Shown here: positions 52,298 to 61,935 of the stretch, one piece after another
Layout: every line of letters starts with the position of its first letter
Numbering within the stretch: position 1 is the first letter of the stretch
Assembly (NCBI GenBank): GCA_041645435.1
Contig: JBAZQB010000006.1
Coordinates: 62,001 to 126,000 of the forward strand
DNA: 64,000 nucleotides
From: Methanoregula sp.
Lineage (GTDB): Archaea > Halobacteriota > Methanomicrobia > Methanomicrobiales > Methanospirillaceae
Direction of reading: 5' to 3'
Translations under genes and position numbers: made by a program
Notes under the pieces: model-generated
Seen by the model: only the letters and a program-made list of their open reading frames with translations
What the model was told of the DNA's origin: nothing
Database searches by the model: none

Positions 52298-52996
52298 ATG
52301 TCGGAAAAATCGGACCACCCCCTCCGGGTCAGGGCATTCCAGCACTCACCTTCAGAACCGCTCGGTTATTTTGAACATATATTTTCCGAACAGAAGATCC
52401 CGTTCGAATACGCCCGGCTCTGGCAAGGGGACCCGGTCATCATGGACAACGCCACCCATCTCGTCTTCCTGGGCGGGCCGATGAGCGTGAACGATGAGGC
52501 GGAACTCCCTTGGCTCAAAGAAGAGAAGGCACTTATCCGGCGGGCGGTAAAGAAGCGGGTGCCGGTGCTCGGCCTCTGTCTTGGCGCCCAGCTGATTGCG
52601 TCAGCCCACGGAGCAACCGTATACCGGTTTGTAAACGAGACCGGTTGGTGCCCGGTCCACACAACACCCGATTCCACCGGGGTCTTTGCATCCTTCCCGG
52701 ATACTTTCCACGTCTTCCAGATGCATGGCGAGACATTCCACGTGCCGGTGGGCGGAAAGCTCCAGTGCCGGGGTGGGGAGGTCCCGCACCAGGGCTTCCG
52801 GCTCGGGTCTGCACTCGGGCTCCAGTTCCATCTCGAAATGACGGAAAACCTGATCCGGGACTGGACAAAAGGAGAAAGAAAATTCTTACAAGAGAAGATC
52901 GGGCGCGATACGGAGCGGTACCTTGCTGAGAGCAACCGGCTGTGCCGGCTGGTGGCCCGGGAATTTTTGTACGGGGATTTGCCGAATGTCCACTGA
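52298..52996 (+). CDS. Class I glutamine amidotransferase-like protein
   Basis: 232 residues from the ATG at 52298 with AAGGA six bases ahead; the frame from 52196 is rejected. Catalytic triad complete: Cys94 in GLCLGAQL, His178 and Glu180 in QFHLEM. HLVFLGGPMSVNDEAELPWL matches the GMP-synthase-like stand-alone amidotransferases. The partner synthase is not adjacent and the acceptor is unknown; some such proteins act as gamma-glutamyl hydrolases. Confidence 0.88.
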   Translation: MSEKSDHPLRVRAFQHSPSEPLGYFEHIFSEQKIPFEYARLWQGDPVIMDNATHLVFLGGPMSVNDEAELPWLKEEKALIRRAVKKRVPVLGLCLGAQLIASAHGATVYRFVNETGWCPVHTTPDSTGVFASFPDTFHVFQMHGETFHVPVGGKLQCRGGEVPHQGFRLGSALGLQFHLEMTENLIRDWTKGERKFLQEKIGRDTERYLAESNRLCRLVAREFLYGDLPNVH

Positions 52997-53113
52997 TACG
53001 ATAAAAAAACTGGATCGCGTTACTTCACTCTCAACCCGTCAATACGGGGAAAGCCAAGGTACGTGCGGAGAGAACGCAGGTGTCTTAATCCGGGGCCCCA
53101 GATATTCTTTGCT

Positions 53114-53605
53114 ATGAAGAGTGCTTTTTGCCTGCTTATCCTGTCCGCCCTCATCCTCTGTGTCCTTGCCGCGGGATGTGCGCAGCCGGCCCCCCGGGCC
53201 GTCCCCGTTACAGTAACACCAACCCCCTTACCGGTCTCCACGCCCCTGCCGGCACCGTCCCCGGCTCCGGTAACCTGCTCGCTGAATCCCGGCCCCACAC
53301 AGGAGGTACCGGCGTACGAATCGGTCAGCATTTCCGTGGACCGGAACACGATAACCGAGAACCCGACCATCACCACGAGATTCAATGGCGGCCAGGGTCT
53401 CGGTATGATCCAGAGGATGGCAGTCACCGTTATCCGCTCGGACTGCATCACCAGACAGGGCTTACAGGACAATCCCGGTATCGGGACAAGTGTGACCCTG
53501 ATGGGCACTACCGGCACCGATCGCGTGATCGTGGTGGTTACCATGACCTCGGGGAATCAGTATACGGTCATCGACAAGGACTATCCATTCCCGAGGGGCA
53601 TCTAA
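53114..53605 (+). CDS. Secreted lipoprotein of unknown function
   Basis: 163 residues from the ATG at 53114. Lipoprotein signal ends at Cys22 (LAAGC). A Pro/Thr/Val linker (VTVTPTPLPVSTPLPAPSP) spans about 30-58. A beta domain of about 100 residues follows, with two Cys (VTCSLNPGP, RSDCITRQG) that could pair outside the cell. Common surface-lipoprotein layout; no family recognised. Confidence 0.76.
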   Translation: MKSAFCLLILSALILCVLAAGCAQPAPRAVPVTVTPTPLPVSTPLPAPSPAPVTCSLNPGPTQEVPAYESVSISVDRNTITENPTITTRFNGGQGLGMIQRMAVTVIRSDCITRQGLQDNPGIGTSVTLMGTTGTDRVIVVVTMTSGNQYTVIDKDYPFPRGI

Positions 53606-53657
53606 ACCGGGATTGGTTGTTCAGGTTTAAAAAAAACTAACCTTTTTACCGGAATTT

Positions 53658-54893
53658 TTATTCAATAAAATGAAGGGTGACGCGAAGATCCGTATCCGTG
53701 AAGGGTTTAACAATGAATCCCGCAGGCTGGACTTCCTTTGCCCGGTCGAGGATCTCCTGATCGCTGTGACCCGAGAAAAAAATAATATGTGCATTGGAAT
53801 TGGCTTTAATTAACCGGGCTGCATGAATCCCGTCCAGTTTTCCGGGCATCATAATATCCATGAATACCAGATCCGGCTTTAGGTTCTCCGAGAGTTTCAC
53901 CGCTTCTTCTCCGGACTCTGCCATGCCACACGTTTCATAGCCAAGAAGTTTCAGCCGCAGCTGTAAAAGATTCCGGATAATCTCGTCATCATCAACGATC
54001 ATGACTTTCTGTTTTTTGGTAACAGGGTACGAGACGGGCTTTAATGGGGTGCTTCGGGGAGGGGTCCCGGGTGCGCTCACGCTATCCGGTTCCCCGGTTT
54101 TACCGGCGGTTGCCTTTGCCGGTGGAGCTGAAATGTTCTTCAGGTTAACCGGGGCATCACCCGGAGAAACGGCACCCTCTTCCAAACTTGTCGTCTTTAT
54201 GGCAGGGTTGAAATTGAACACGTTCCGCTCCTTGGAACCATACTGCCTTACCCCGGGGGAGAACTCAGAAAATACTTCGAGGGCATTTCTTCCCATTCTT
54301 TTTCGCGACATGACCTGCCGGAGATCTTCTTTTGAGAACACTTTCTCTATGGCGTCAAGGTCAGGTACACTGAGATCACTCAGGCCAAGCACGACAAAAA
54401 GGGCAGGAATATCCCGGAAGTCAAAGACATTGGAGAGCAGTTCTTTCCCGGCCTTTCTTATCAGCGCCGGTCGCACCCGTTTGTCGCAGGCAGTAACGAG
54501 CATATGGAGCCCGGTTGTTTTTTCATGCACGAATCCGGCGATGTCTGCAAGGTCCGCGATCATCACGAGCGCCGCCCTGTCCATCATCCCGCCTTTTTTT
54601 ATTACGTTCAGGATGAAAAAACCCTGGTTGGCGCAGTCGGCTTTAATAAATTCGCAGAGCATTCGCTCGTTCTCCCCACCAAACCGGTGTTGCCCGCTTT
54701 CCATCTGGTCTATCAATTCCTCGGGTGTCAGGTATAACTTTGAAAAGAGTGTTGCCCAGGCCTCATACAGCAGGCCGTGCTCAGCCTTGATGGATCCTGC
54801 CTTCAGGCAGGACTCGAATATGCTGAGCAGCTGCTCGGGCGTGTACCTCTCCATCTGGGTTATTTTAGTAGTTGGTATGGGAGTACGGAGCAT
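53658..54893 (-). CDS. Response regulator with N-terminal helical domain
   Basis: 411 residues from the ATG at 54893; a later ATG at 54854 and an upstream TTG at 54908 are alternatives. Residues 10-205 are helical and unrecognised. A Pro/Ala/Thr linker spans about 225-285. Residues 290-410 are a receiver domain: VDDDE acidic pocket, phospho-acceptor Asp in VFMDIMMPG, and FIVKPF with the conserved Lys. The receiver is C-terminal, the reverse of most regulators, so phosphorylation may control the N-terminal domain. A CCTATATTC TATA-like box lies upstream. No cognate kinase is nearby. Confidence 0.82.
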   Translation of the reverse strand: MLRTPIPTTKITQMERYTPEQLLSIFESCLKAGSIKAEHGLLYEAWATLFSKLYLTPEELIDQMESGQHRFGGENERMLCEFIKADCANQGFFILNVIKKGGMMDRAALVMIADLADIAGFVHEKTTGLHMLVTACDKRVRPALIRKAGKELLSNVFDFRDIPALFVVLGLSDLSVPDLDAIEKVFSKEDLRQVMSRKRMGRNALEVFSEFSPGVRQYGSKERNVFNFNPAIKTTSLEEGAVSPGDAPVNLKNISAPPAKATAGKTGEPDSVSAPGTPPRSTPLKPVSYPVTKKQKVMIVDDDEIIRNLLQLRLKLLGYETCGMAESGEEAVKLSENLKPDLVFMDIMMPGKLDGIHAARLIKANSNAHIIFFSGHSDQEILDRAKEVQPAGFIVKPFTDTDLRVTLHFIE

Positions 54894-55020
54894 CGTATGG
54901 ATACTCAATATCGGTCTTTTCCGCGAATATAGGTTTTTATTTAGAGAAAAATTTCCATGGACCCGGTGAATATACCATTATCAGCAATCCGGAACCGGGA
55001 ATAACAGCCGACGTGCCAGG

Positions 55021-55060
55021 AATTTTTTTTAAAAGAAAATCCGGCAGGATCTCCTGCCGG
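55021..55060 (-). terminator. Hairpin terminator of the KaiC-like gene
   Basis: CCGGCAGGA pairs perfectly with TCCTGCCGG (55041-55060); on the minus strand it is followed by ATTTTCTTTT. It begins 7 bp after the stop of the KaiC-like gene. A stem plus T-run is unusual for archaea but clear here. Confidence 0.6.
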
Positions 55061-55067
55061 CAGGGAA

Positions 55068-55691
55068 TTACACGACCCTTGAGGTGGTCGAGGCTTCAAT
55101 ACCCTTATCGGTGATGACGAACGGCAACAGCCGCTGGGGAGCAGCTGCGTCCTTTATTTTATACACAGCAAGCGTTCGCTCGATCTCTGCCTGGTGAATC
55201 TCGGTCTTGAACTCGATCACGAGATCTGCTGCCCGCATGATCCTCGTCATCTCCATCGGCGTGTGGATACCGGTGTACACCACAAACAGCAGGTTCGCGC
55301 CGCGTTTCTTTATCTCTTCGCGGGCCTTGCGCAGGAATTTGAGCGCTTCGTCGATGCCATACTTGATGATAATGGTCGAAAGCGAGTCCACCACGATCCT
55401 GCCGCCCGCCATCTGGGAAAGGTACATTTCGGGATGGAGATCGGTAACATCGATCATCCCCGTTTCGAGATCCCCCTCGTTGAGCAGGTACGTGCCCTCT
55501 TCTCCCCCCTCTGCCTGCCAGAACTGCTTTGAGGCAAGATCGACTCCAGCAAGCGGCGTCCCGTAGATCATGATGAGGGTCCCCTCAGGATAACCCCCGT
55601 CAAGGAGCAGGTTGAGCCCCACGATACCGGTGGTCCGCTTCCTGACCTTCCCGCTCACGGAAAGGTCCTGTATGCGGCTTTTTACGTCCAT
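55068..55691 (-). CDS. KaiC/RadA-like protein with degenerate P-loop
   Basis: 207 residues of the RecA-superfamily KaiC/RadA-like group (TTGIVGLNLLLDGGYPEGTLIMIYG). Where a Walker A GxxxxGKT is expected (residues 44-51) the sequence is GTPLAGVD, lacking the Lys and Thr. Walker B-like GGRIVVDSLSTIII is retained. It probably binds nucleotide weakly or not at all, and may act as a regulatory partner. It is not coupled to another gene. A TATA-like region lies between it and the acyl-CoA synthetase gene. Membership in the family is firm; function is unknown. Confidence 0.8.
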   Translation of the reverse strand: MDVKSRIQDLSVSGKVRKRTTGIVGLNLLLDGGYPEGTLIMIYGTPLAGVDLASKQFWQAEGGEEGTYLLNEGDLETGMIDVTDLHPEMYLSQMAGGRIVVDSLSTIIIKYGIDEALKFLRKAREEIKKRGANLLFVVYTGIHTPMEMTRIMRAADLVIEFKTEIHQAEIERTLAVYKIKDAAAPQRLLPFVITDKGIEASTTSRVV

Positions 55692-55783
55692 AGAGGATGC
55701 AACGGCTAATATTATTTACAGCCGGCTTAAATGGTTTGTGGGAGCCCTGAGGATTTTGTCGCAGAATATCCCGCTAAATAAGA

Positions 55784-57325
55784 TTACGAGCCCGATCCGC
55801 GGAACATTTCCCGGAGCTCCCTGCGCAGCAGTTTCCAGCCATGGACCCGGGGCAGTGAATCCACGACAACCAGTTTTCTGGGGACCTTGTAGCCGGCAAG
55901 ATAATCCCGGCAGTAACTCTCCAGCTGGGCTTCGGTGAGCACCATGCCGGCCTTGATGACAATGGCCGCAACCGGCACTTCCCCTTTGCGTTCATCGGGA
56001 ATGCCGAAGACTGCCACATCGGCAACGGCCGGGTGGCGGATGATCACGTTCTCGACTTCGGTCGGGTAGATCTTCCAGCCCGACATGATGATCATGTCCT
56101 TCTTCCGGTCCGTGATGATCAGGATGCCTTCTTCATCCATGTACCCGATATCCCCGGTCAGGAACCAGCCGTCGTGCCGGAACACCTCGGCCGTCGCTTC
56201 CGGCTGCTGCCAGTACCCCTGCGCAACCGAAGGGCCGCGAAGCGCGATCTCGCCGGTTTCGGCAGGTGCCATCTCCTGTTCAGGGTTTGCGGTATCAACG
56301 ATTTTTACTTCCACGTATCCCACGGCAACGCCAACACTCTGGTATTGTCTGGTCAGGTGCGGGTACTCGGGCAGGGTGGTTGTTCCTGAGCCGATCACGA
56401 TCGTCTCGGAGAGCCCGTACGAGTTGGCAACCGGGATGTGATACCGCTGGTCGAAAGCTTCCCAGACTGCCGGGAGGAGTTGCCCGCCCCCGGAAATAAT
56501 TACGCGGGCATGCCCCAGGCGCTTTTCAGTGCCCGGCGGAGCGGTATTGAGAGAGTGAATGACCGGGGGCATACCTGCCAGCACGGTGACCTTGTACTGG
56601 TCGGCAAGCGTAAGGTACTGGTCGAGCTCAAAGCGCTCCATCATCACGTACGTGCCACCGGAGCGGAGCATTGCCAGCCCCCACGAGAGCCCTACGTGGC
56701 CCATCGGGTAAATACCGAGATACACGTCTTCAGGGCGCATGCGGAGGGCTTCACGCTCGGCATCGAGCGCCATCATCCAGTTGCCGTGCGAGAGCATCGC
56801 ACCTTTGGGTTTGCCGGTGGTACCGGCGGTGTACTGGATATGGCAGAGATCATCCAGTGCGCAGTTCGTCGCCCGCATGCTGGCCGGGGCATCGGGAAAG
56901 GAAGACCACGCAACCGATCCCGCGCAGGAACCGGAAGTGCAGATGATATGCGTAAGCATCGGGGACTGTGCCCGGATGCCGGCAACAACACCGATACCCT
57001 GGCTGTCGGTGATCACCGCAACGGCACCGGCATTGTTGATCGTATGCAAAAGCTCCTCGCCCCGGTACACGATGTTGGTCGGGACAGCAACGGCACCGAT
57101 CCGCCAGATCGCAAAGTAGCTGATGAGATACTCGGGCGAGCTGTCAAGGTAGATGCAGACCCGGTCACCCTTTTTTACGCCAAGGTTCATGAGCCCCAGC
57201 CCGATCCGGTTCATCTCATGCCGGAGTTTTCCGTAACTGTACGTCTCGTTGCGGGAAGGGCAGATGAGCGCTGCCTTGGCCTCGGGAACACTCTTTGCAT
57301 CAAGCAGGGTGGTGACGTTGGACAT
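55784..57325 (-). CDS. AMP-forming acyl-CoA synthetase
   Basis: 513 residues of the ANL superfamily. P-loop-like A3 motif YTAGTTGKPKGAML, A5 NSYGLSET, A7 GWFLTGDIGYMDEEG, hinge DRKKDMIIMSG and the catalytic A10 Lys in a WKLLRREL context instead of the usual GK. It should activate a carboxylic acid to the acyl-adenylate and pass it to CoA. Methanogen members are thought to act on medium-chain or aromatic acids; substrate is not known here. The C-terminus ends soon after the A10 region. Stands alone. Confidence 0.88.
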   Translation of the reverse strand: MSNVTTLLDAKSVPEAKAALICPSRNETYSYGKLRHEMNRIGLGLMNLGVKKGDRVCIYLDSSPEYLISYFAIWRIGAVAVPTNIVYRGEELLHTINNAGAVAVITDSQGIGVVAGIRAQSPMLTHIICTSGSCAGSVAWSSFPDAPASMRATNCALDDLCHIQYTAGTTGKPKGAMLSHGNWMMALDAEREALRMRPEDVYLGIYPMGHVGLSWGLAMLRSGGTYVMMERFELDQYLTLADQYKVTVLAGMPPVIHSLNTAPPGTEKRLGHARVIISGGGQLLPAVWEAFDQRYHIPVANSYGLSETIVIGSGTTTLPEYPHLTRQYQSVGVAVGYVEVKIVDTANPEQEMAPAETGEIALRGPSVAQGYWQQPEATAEVFRHDGWFLTGDIGYMDEEGILIITDRKKDMIIMSGWKIYPTEVENVIIRHPAVADVAVFGIPDERKGEVPVAAIVIKAGMVLTEAQLESYCRDYLAGYKVPRKLVVVDSLPRVHGWKLLRRELREMFRGSGS

Positions 57326-57589
57326 GATTGACCGGGCGGATTATGGTGATACAATTTAAGACGTTGGGGTATTTAGGTGTGCATTATTCTGGACTGGGCA
57401 ATACGGCTCGGGGACAGCATCCATGCTCACCGGCATATCCGGAGTTTTTAAAACCGGATTCCGGTGTTATTTCTATGACAGGGCGGTACGTGAAGGTGCG
57501 GAAATACCAGCCATCCGGACTTTCGCTGCCGGGCAATAACAGGGCAAACTATTTCTGTAACGAATCCCGTATTATCTGTCCTGACACAT

Positions 57590-57889
57590 ATGGCTGAAGA
57601 TACCCCCAATCCACAACCGTCCCCAACTACCCAAAACGCACAGAACCCCCGGAGAGAGGGGCCCCGGCATCATAGCAGCCGCAGGTACCACGGCTACCGG
57701 GAACAGGCTCCGCGACCAGCGGCACCGCAGGCTGAAAAACCGCAGGAACCAAAAGAGCTCAGCCTGGATGATGAAGAGACAGAGCAGGACCGGAGCGCTG
57801 CCCCGCCCCGGCAGTCCCGGGGAGGGGGCAGGGGTAAGCCGCCGAAACGGGTCATCGAGGAATGGGCCAACGATATCTATTGTGAGTAG
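57590..57889 (+). CDS. Disordered Pro/Arg-rich small protein
   Basis: 99 residues with mostly disordered composition: Pro/Gln/Asn at the N-terminus, Arg/His/Tyr basic patch (GPRHHSSRRYHGYREQ), acidic middle (LSLDDEETEQD), then RQSRGGGRGKPPKR and a more ordered tail (RVIEEWANDIYCE). The RGG-like segment hints at RNA binding. Family not recognised. It stands between divergent and convergent genes with no clear partner. Confidence 0.6.
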   Translation: MAEDTPNPQPSPTTQNAQNPRREGPRHHSSRRYHGYREQAPRPAAPQAEKPQEPKELSLDDEETEQDRSAAPPRQSRGGGRGKPPKRVIEEWANDIYCE

Positions 57890-57995
57890 GGATGCCGGGG
57901 CATTCCGGTATTCTTTTTCTTTTTATTGCACAGTTTTTTTAAAACTCACTGTTGATTATGTTTTTATTAAAAATGATAATGGGTTTTACAAATTA

Positions 57996-58241
57996 TTATT
58001 CCATGAATAAGCTATCAATTGTTTTGTTTGTGAAATACTGTTTCAATATCATACCAATCATGAGAATGATAATGATGCTTGTCCCATATAGTTCCAATAA
58101 CCCAGCTGTTGATACGATAAAAAACCCTAGAAAAGCAATCAATATTGCTTCAACCGTGTAAAAGGTCGATTGCGCATTTAATTCCAAGTTCATTTTTACA
58201 ATTTTTTGTTGAGGAGTTAAGTTATTCATAAATGTCTTCAT
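57996..58241 (-). CDS. Two-helix membrane protein, AT-rich
   Basis: 81 residues. A polar N-terminus (NNLTPQQKIVKMNLELNAQ) precedes two membrane helices (about 28-45 and 51-68), ending in a short tail. Codon use is AT-rich compared with neighbours. An alternative ATG four codons on exists. No family recognised. The following 180 bp to the isochorismatase gene hold only T-rich sequence. Confidence 0.6.
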   Translation of the reverse strand: MKTFMNNLTPQQKIVKMNLELNAQSTFYTVEAILIAFLGFFIVSTAGLLELYGTSIIIILMIGMILKQYFTNKTIDSLFME

Positions 58242-58419
58242 CGTTCAATATTGAATAATTGTTGTTTTGAAAATATCTGAAGAAAATTCCGGATATTCCG
58301 GTAAATTTTGAGTTCCGGAAAGAACCAATAACGAAAAAGCAGTTTTTGTTTTGATCTTCGGATTTTACCGAACCGATTGCCGGGGTCAGGAGTGAAAACA
58401 GGGATTTGATCCGGGAGGT

Positions 58420-58992
58420 TTATTGGGCATCCAGCAGAGCGGCCACATCCCCCGATTTGACAATCTTAACGCCGATATTCTGCATATCCCGGATATTTGC
58501 GAGGTGCACCTCTCCCGAGGCAGCCCCGGTTGCATCGCCGACCAGCACCACCGGGTAATTATACGCAATGCCATCGAAGACGGTTGTCCGGATGCAGTTC
58601 GGGGTCTGGATGCCGCAGACCACAAGCGTAGTAACGTGAAGGGTCCGGAGCACCAGGTCGAGTTCCGTGCCAATGAACGCACTCATGCGGGTCTTGGTGA
58701 GCACATGCTCCCCTGCCTCAGGTGTTAGTTCATCAATAACTGCGGCCCCCGGGGTGCCGGCAACGGCAAAGGGCTGCTTCCGGAAAAGATCCTGCCGGAT
58801 GATTTCCACGTCCGACCCATCGGACCGGTGCACCCGCAGGATATGAAAGACCGGCAGCTTTCGTTTCCTGAACTCGGCAAGCACAGACTGGATCTTGGGT
58901 ATTACGGCTGCGGATCCGGCAACTCTCAGCGGCTTTCCTTCCAGTACGAAATCGTTCTGCATATCGATGATGAGCAGTGCAGGTCGTCCCAT
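58420..58992 (-). CDS. Isochorismatase-family cysteine hydrolase
   Basis: 190 residues. Catalytic triad pattern Asp-Lys-Cys: Asp10 in LLIIDMQNDF, Lys in LTKTRMSAF, Cys in TPNCIRTT. The cis-peptide region VVCGIQTPNC is present. Relatives include nicotinamidases and N-carbamoylsarcosine amidases; no residue set here singles out nicotinamide. Its start is about 70 bp from the divergent TauE gene. Confidence 0.88.
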   Translation of the reverse strand: MGRPALLIIDMQNDFVLEGKPLRVAGSAAVIPKIQSVLAEFRKRKLPVFHILRVHRSDGSDVEIIRQDLFRKQPFAVAGTPGAAVIDELTPEAGEHVLTKTRMSAFIGTELDLVLRTLHVTTLVVCGIQTPNCIRTTVFDGIAYNYPVVLVGDATGAASGEVHLANIRDMQNIGVKIVKSGDVAALLDAQ

Positions 58993-59062
58993 GGTTATTC
59001 CCCGTTAGACTATTGATACCCGGGATATAATAACTCTGCAGAAGATTTCCGGAGCCAAAAAA

Positions 59063-59869
59063 ATGGAACCCCTCATCCAGTATGCCTGCCTCTTTTTCAC
59101 GGGGATTGTGTCCGGTACCGTATCCGGGGCCTTTGGGGTCGGGGGCGGCTCTTTGATGACGCCCGTCCAGTTCTGGCTGTTTACTGCCGGTGGAATGGAC
59201 AGCACGCTTGCCACCCGCCTTGCGTTCGGCACATCGCTTGCCGTGATCATCCCGACAATGATAAGCGGGGCTCTCGGCCATCACCGGCACGGAGCGGTGG
59301 ACTGGAAGGCTGCCGTTCCGATGGGGTGTGCCGCCATCTTCGGGGGCCTTGCCGGGGGAATGGCTGCTTCCCACATCCCGGGCAGCGTGCTCCGGCTGTT
59401 CTTTGCCGTATTTATTCTCATCATGGCTGTCCGCATGATCTGGCAACTCAGGGAATGCCGTGTCTGCGAGCCCCGGGGATCGGCTGTGCAATATATTGTT
59501 ATCGGGTTCTTCATCGGCATCTTATCAGGATTGACCGGGCTCGGCGGCGGTGCCCTGCTGGTACCGATCCTCGTCATCCTGCTGGGCTACCCGATACACC
59601 GTGCAGTCGGAACGTCCTCGGCCTGCCTCATCTTCTCCGCAGCCGGGGCTGTGATTGCGTATGCTATTAACGGGTTCGGGATTGCCGGGCTGCCGCCATA
59701 CTCAATCGGGTACGTGGATCTCGTAACCTTTGCAATCCTTGCCATCACGACCATCCCGCTCGCCCGGCTCGGCGTGCGGTGCGCCCACAGCTGCTCAGGC
59801 CGTAACCTGCAGATCATTTTTGCCGGGCTTCTGGTGCTGATAGGTATCCTGATGCTCGTGAGCGGGTGA
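59063..59869 (+). CDS. TauE/SafE-family anion exporter
   Basis: 268 residues with about eight membrane helices in two similar halves, each starting with a glycine-rich motif (SGAFGVGGGSLMTPV near 25 and SGLTGLGGGALLVPI near 157). The family exports sulfite, sulfonates or similar anions. GGAG lies 8 bases ahead of the ATG. It converges on the MFS gene with 16 bp between stops. Confidence 0.9.
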   Translation: MEPLIQYACLFFTGIVSGTVSGAFGVGGGSLMTPVQFWLFTAGGMDSTLATRLAFGTSLAVIIPTMISGALGHHRHGAVDWKAAVPMGCAAIFGGLAGGMAASHIPGSVLRLFFAVFILIMAVRMIWQLRECRVCEPRGSAVQYIVIGFFIGILSGLTGLGGGALLVPILVILLGYPIHRAVGTSSACLIFSAAGAVIAYAINGFGIAGLPPYSIGYVDLVTFAILAITTIPLARLGVRCAHSCSGRNLQIIFAGLLVLIGILMLVSG

Positions 59870-59885
59870 AAAAGTTATCCGGGTC

Positions 59886-61367
59886 TCACAGCATCCCCAT
59901 GCCGGCTGCTGCTTCAGTACAGGCTTGATCCTTGCACGGCACCTCGCGGATCAGGAGCGAGAGCACGAGCACCAGTGCGCCCAGTACGGTCCCGAAGATG
60001 AAGACCGCGTGGAACCCGCTCACGAGCATAGGCATGGTAATGCCGGCGACTCCCGTACCGGGTTGTATCCCGGAGAAAGCCGTGATGATGAAGAAGGTCC
60101 CGTACATCGCGACGGCGATCACCGACCCTATGTTGCGGGCTGTCATGGCAATACTCGATACCACGCCCTCGCTGCCCCGGGGGGAGAGCCCGAGGATCAG
60201 GTTGAAGTTCGGCGGGATGAAGAGACCAGCTGCTGCACCGTTCAGGGCAAGTGCCACGATGATGAACCAGAACGCGGTGTTCTGGGTCATCTGGAGGAAC
60301 AGGATGTTTGCCGCGATGTAGCAGAGCGCTGCCGCTATGCAGATCCGGCGCGATCCCACCCGGTCCGAGAGGCGGCCAGCCAGCGGCCCCATCACCATCA
60401 GGGCAACTGCCGGGACCATCAGGAAGAGCCCGGCGATATCGGTCTTCAGTCCCTTGACAATTTCAAGGTAAAAGGGCATGATGAAGCTGGTCCCCGAGAC
60501 CAGCATCATGCCGATCATGGCGGCGAAGTTCGCGAGCGAATAGTTGTGATTCCGGAAGAACGAGAGATCGATCAGCGGGGCAGGGCAGCGGGACTCCCAG
60601 GCAACGAAGGTTACCCAGAAGATCACAGAGCCAAACACACTCGCGATGATGACGGGCGAGGTCCAGCCGAGCGTTGTGCCCATGTTCATCGCAAATACCA
60701 GCGTGCCGAGCGCTGCGAAGAGGATGCCGGCGCCGGTTGCATCGAAGTGCTGCTGCCGGTCTCCGACCGCCACGTTATCCTTCGGCAGCGCCCGGCTCCC
60801 GAGCAGGATCGCGATGATGCCGACCGGGACGTTGATTAAGAAGATCCAGTGCCAGCTCAGGTACGTGGTGAGGAACCCGCCGAGCACCGGCCCGGCTGCA
60901 ACCCCGACCGAGACGAACGTGGTCATGATACCGAGCGCCTTGCCCCGGCTCGCGGCCGGCAGATACATCGTGATCATCGCACCACCAATGGCCTGGAGCA
61001 TCGCCGCCCCGATTGCCTGGAGAATCCGGAAGCCAATCAGTTCACCGATGGTCATGGAGAGCATGCCGCAGGCAAGCGATCCAATGGCAAAGATTGCAAA
61101 TCCCCAGAGGTAGACTTTCCGGTATCCCCGGATATCGGCAAACCTGCCGAACGCGATGAGGGTGGCAGAGAGCGTCAGGAGGTACGCCATCGCGACCCAC
61201 GAGACTATCGTGATGGAGGTATCGAAGTATGTCGCCATCGTGGGGAGCGAGATGTTGACAATCGTGGTGTCGAGAGATCCCATGAAGCCCGCCACCGAGA
61301 CGAGGATCAGGAGGAGTTTCTGCTGGAGCGGGTCTTTGATGACGTCATGGCCGGCCGGGGATTCCAT
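59886..61367 (-). CDS. MFS drug exporter, DHA2 (EmrB-like) family
   Basis: 493 residues from the ATG at 61367; the frame begins at a TTG at 61373. Fourteen predicted helices. The N-terminal GSLDTTIVNISLPTM is the DHA2 motif D1. FGRFADIRGYRKVYLWG is motif A, and VGVAAGPVLGGFL is motif C of antiporters. Proton-coupled export of drugs or metabolites is likely. No repressor gene is beside it. The 200 bp upstream to element B show nothing recognisable. Confidence 0.92.
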   Translation of the reverse strand: MESPAGHDVIKDPLQQKLLLILVSVAGFMGSLDTTIVNISLPTMATYFDTSITIVSWVAMAYLLTLSATLIAFGRFADIRGYRKVYLWGFAIFAIGSLACGMLSMTIGELIGFRILQAIGAAMLQAIGGAMITMYLPAASRGKALGIMTTFVSVGVAAGPVLGGFLTTYLSWHWIFLINVPVGIIAILLGSRALPKDNVAVGDRQQHFDATGAGILFAALGTLVFAMNMGTTLGWTSPVIIASVFGSVIFWVTFVAWESRCPAPLIDLSFFRNHNYSLANFAAMIGMMLVSGTSFIMPFYLEIVKGLKTDIAGLFLMVPAVALMVMGPLAGRLSDRVGSRRICIAAALCYIAANILFLQMTQNTAFWFIIVALALNGAAAGLFIPPNFNLILGLSPRGSEGVVSSIAMTARNIGSVIAVAMYGTFFIITAFSGIQPGTGVAGITMPMLVSGFHAVFIFGTVLGALVLVLSLLIREVPCKDQACTEAAAGMGML

Positions 61368-61570
61368 GGACAAAAGTTTGGTACAGGGAACTGATGAAGG
61401 GTGCGGGTTTGATTTCGGTTGCGTGACCGGGAATGTTTCCGGTCAGTTGGGGGTGGAAATATTTTCTTGCGATGGCGAGTGAGAAATGTATCCGGCATCA
61501 GCAGACCTTGGTTGAAAAATCCCGGGCAGACTTTGATTTTAAAATTTACCGGACCCTGAATGAAAATTTT

Positions 61571-61766
61571 TGCTCTGTAGAAAACCTTTTTTTATAATAT
61601 GTTGCCCCCCTCTTGCGCCACCAGTCCCCCGTTGGGGGACGGGCGCAGTGCGATAGCCCGAGTAAGGTTACAGGTAATACATCGTCATCGCAATGGGGGG
61701 TGCCCCAGTGGCGGGGGCGAAGCCCCCGAGAGCGATCAGAGTTTTCTAAATGAATTCTACAGAGCA
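61571..61766 (-). mobile_element. MITE-like element B, copy 4
   Basis: 196 bp with perfect 12-bp terminal inverted repeats TGCTCTGTAGAA / TTCTACAGAGCA; the match extends outward as ATGAAA-T-tract on both sides. Over the central 110 bp it is almost identical to copy 2 (35528-35723), and equal in length. Flanking octamers AAAATTTT and AAAAAATT are compatible with a target duplication in AT-rich DNA. No coding capacity. Confidence 0.88.
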
Positions 61767-61787
61767 AAAAAATTTCATCGCCTTTAT

Positions 61788-61832
61788 GATCGTGATTGAA
61801 AAAAATTATCCGGATCATTCGATCTTCTCAGT
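61788..61832 (-). repeat. Dispersed element E, copy 3
   Basis: On the minus strand it reads GATCGAATGATCCGG then ATAATTTTTTTCAATCACG, matching the copies at 14299 and 51925. It starts 20 bp past element B copy 4. Confidence 0.6.
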
Positions 61833-61935
61833 GGAAGTCGGGAGCGGGAAGCCCCGCTGGAATTTTTTTATCAATCCTTCCGGGCGATCCGGTTAAAAAA
61901 AAGTTCCGGGTCTCCCCGGCAAAAAATTATCCGGC

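Noticed and set aside
59925..60839. A 304-codon plus-strand frame
   Set aside because: Antisense to the MFS exporter; its composition (many Arg, His, Glu, Pro) is that of a shadow.
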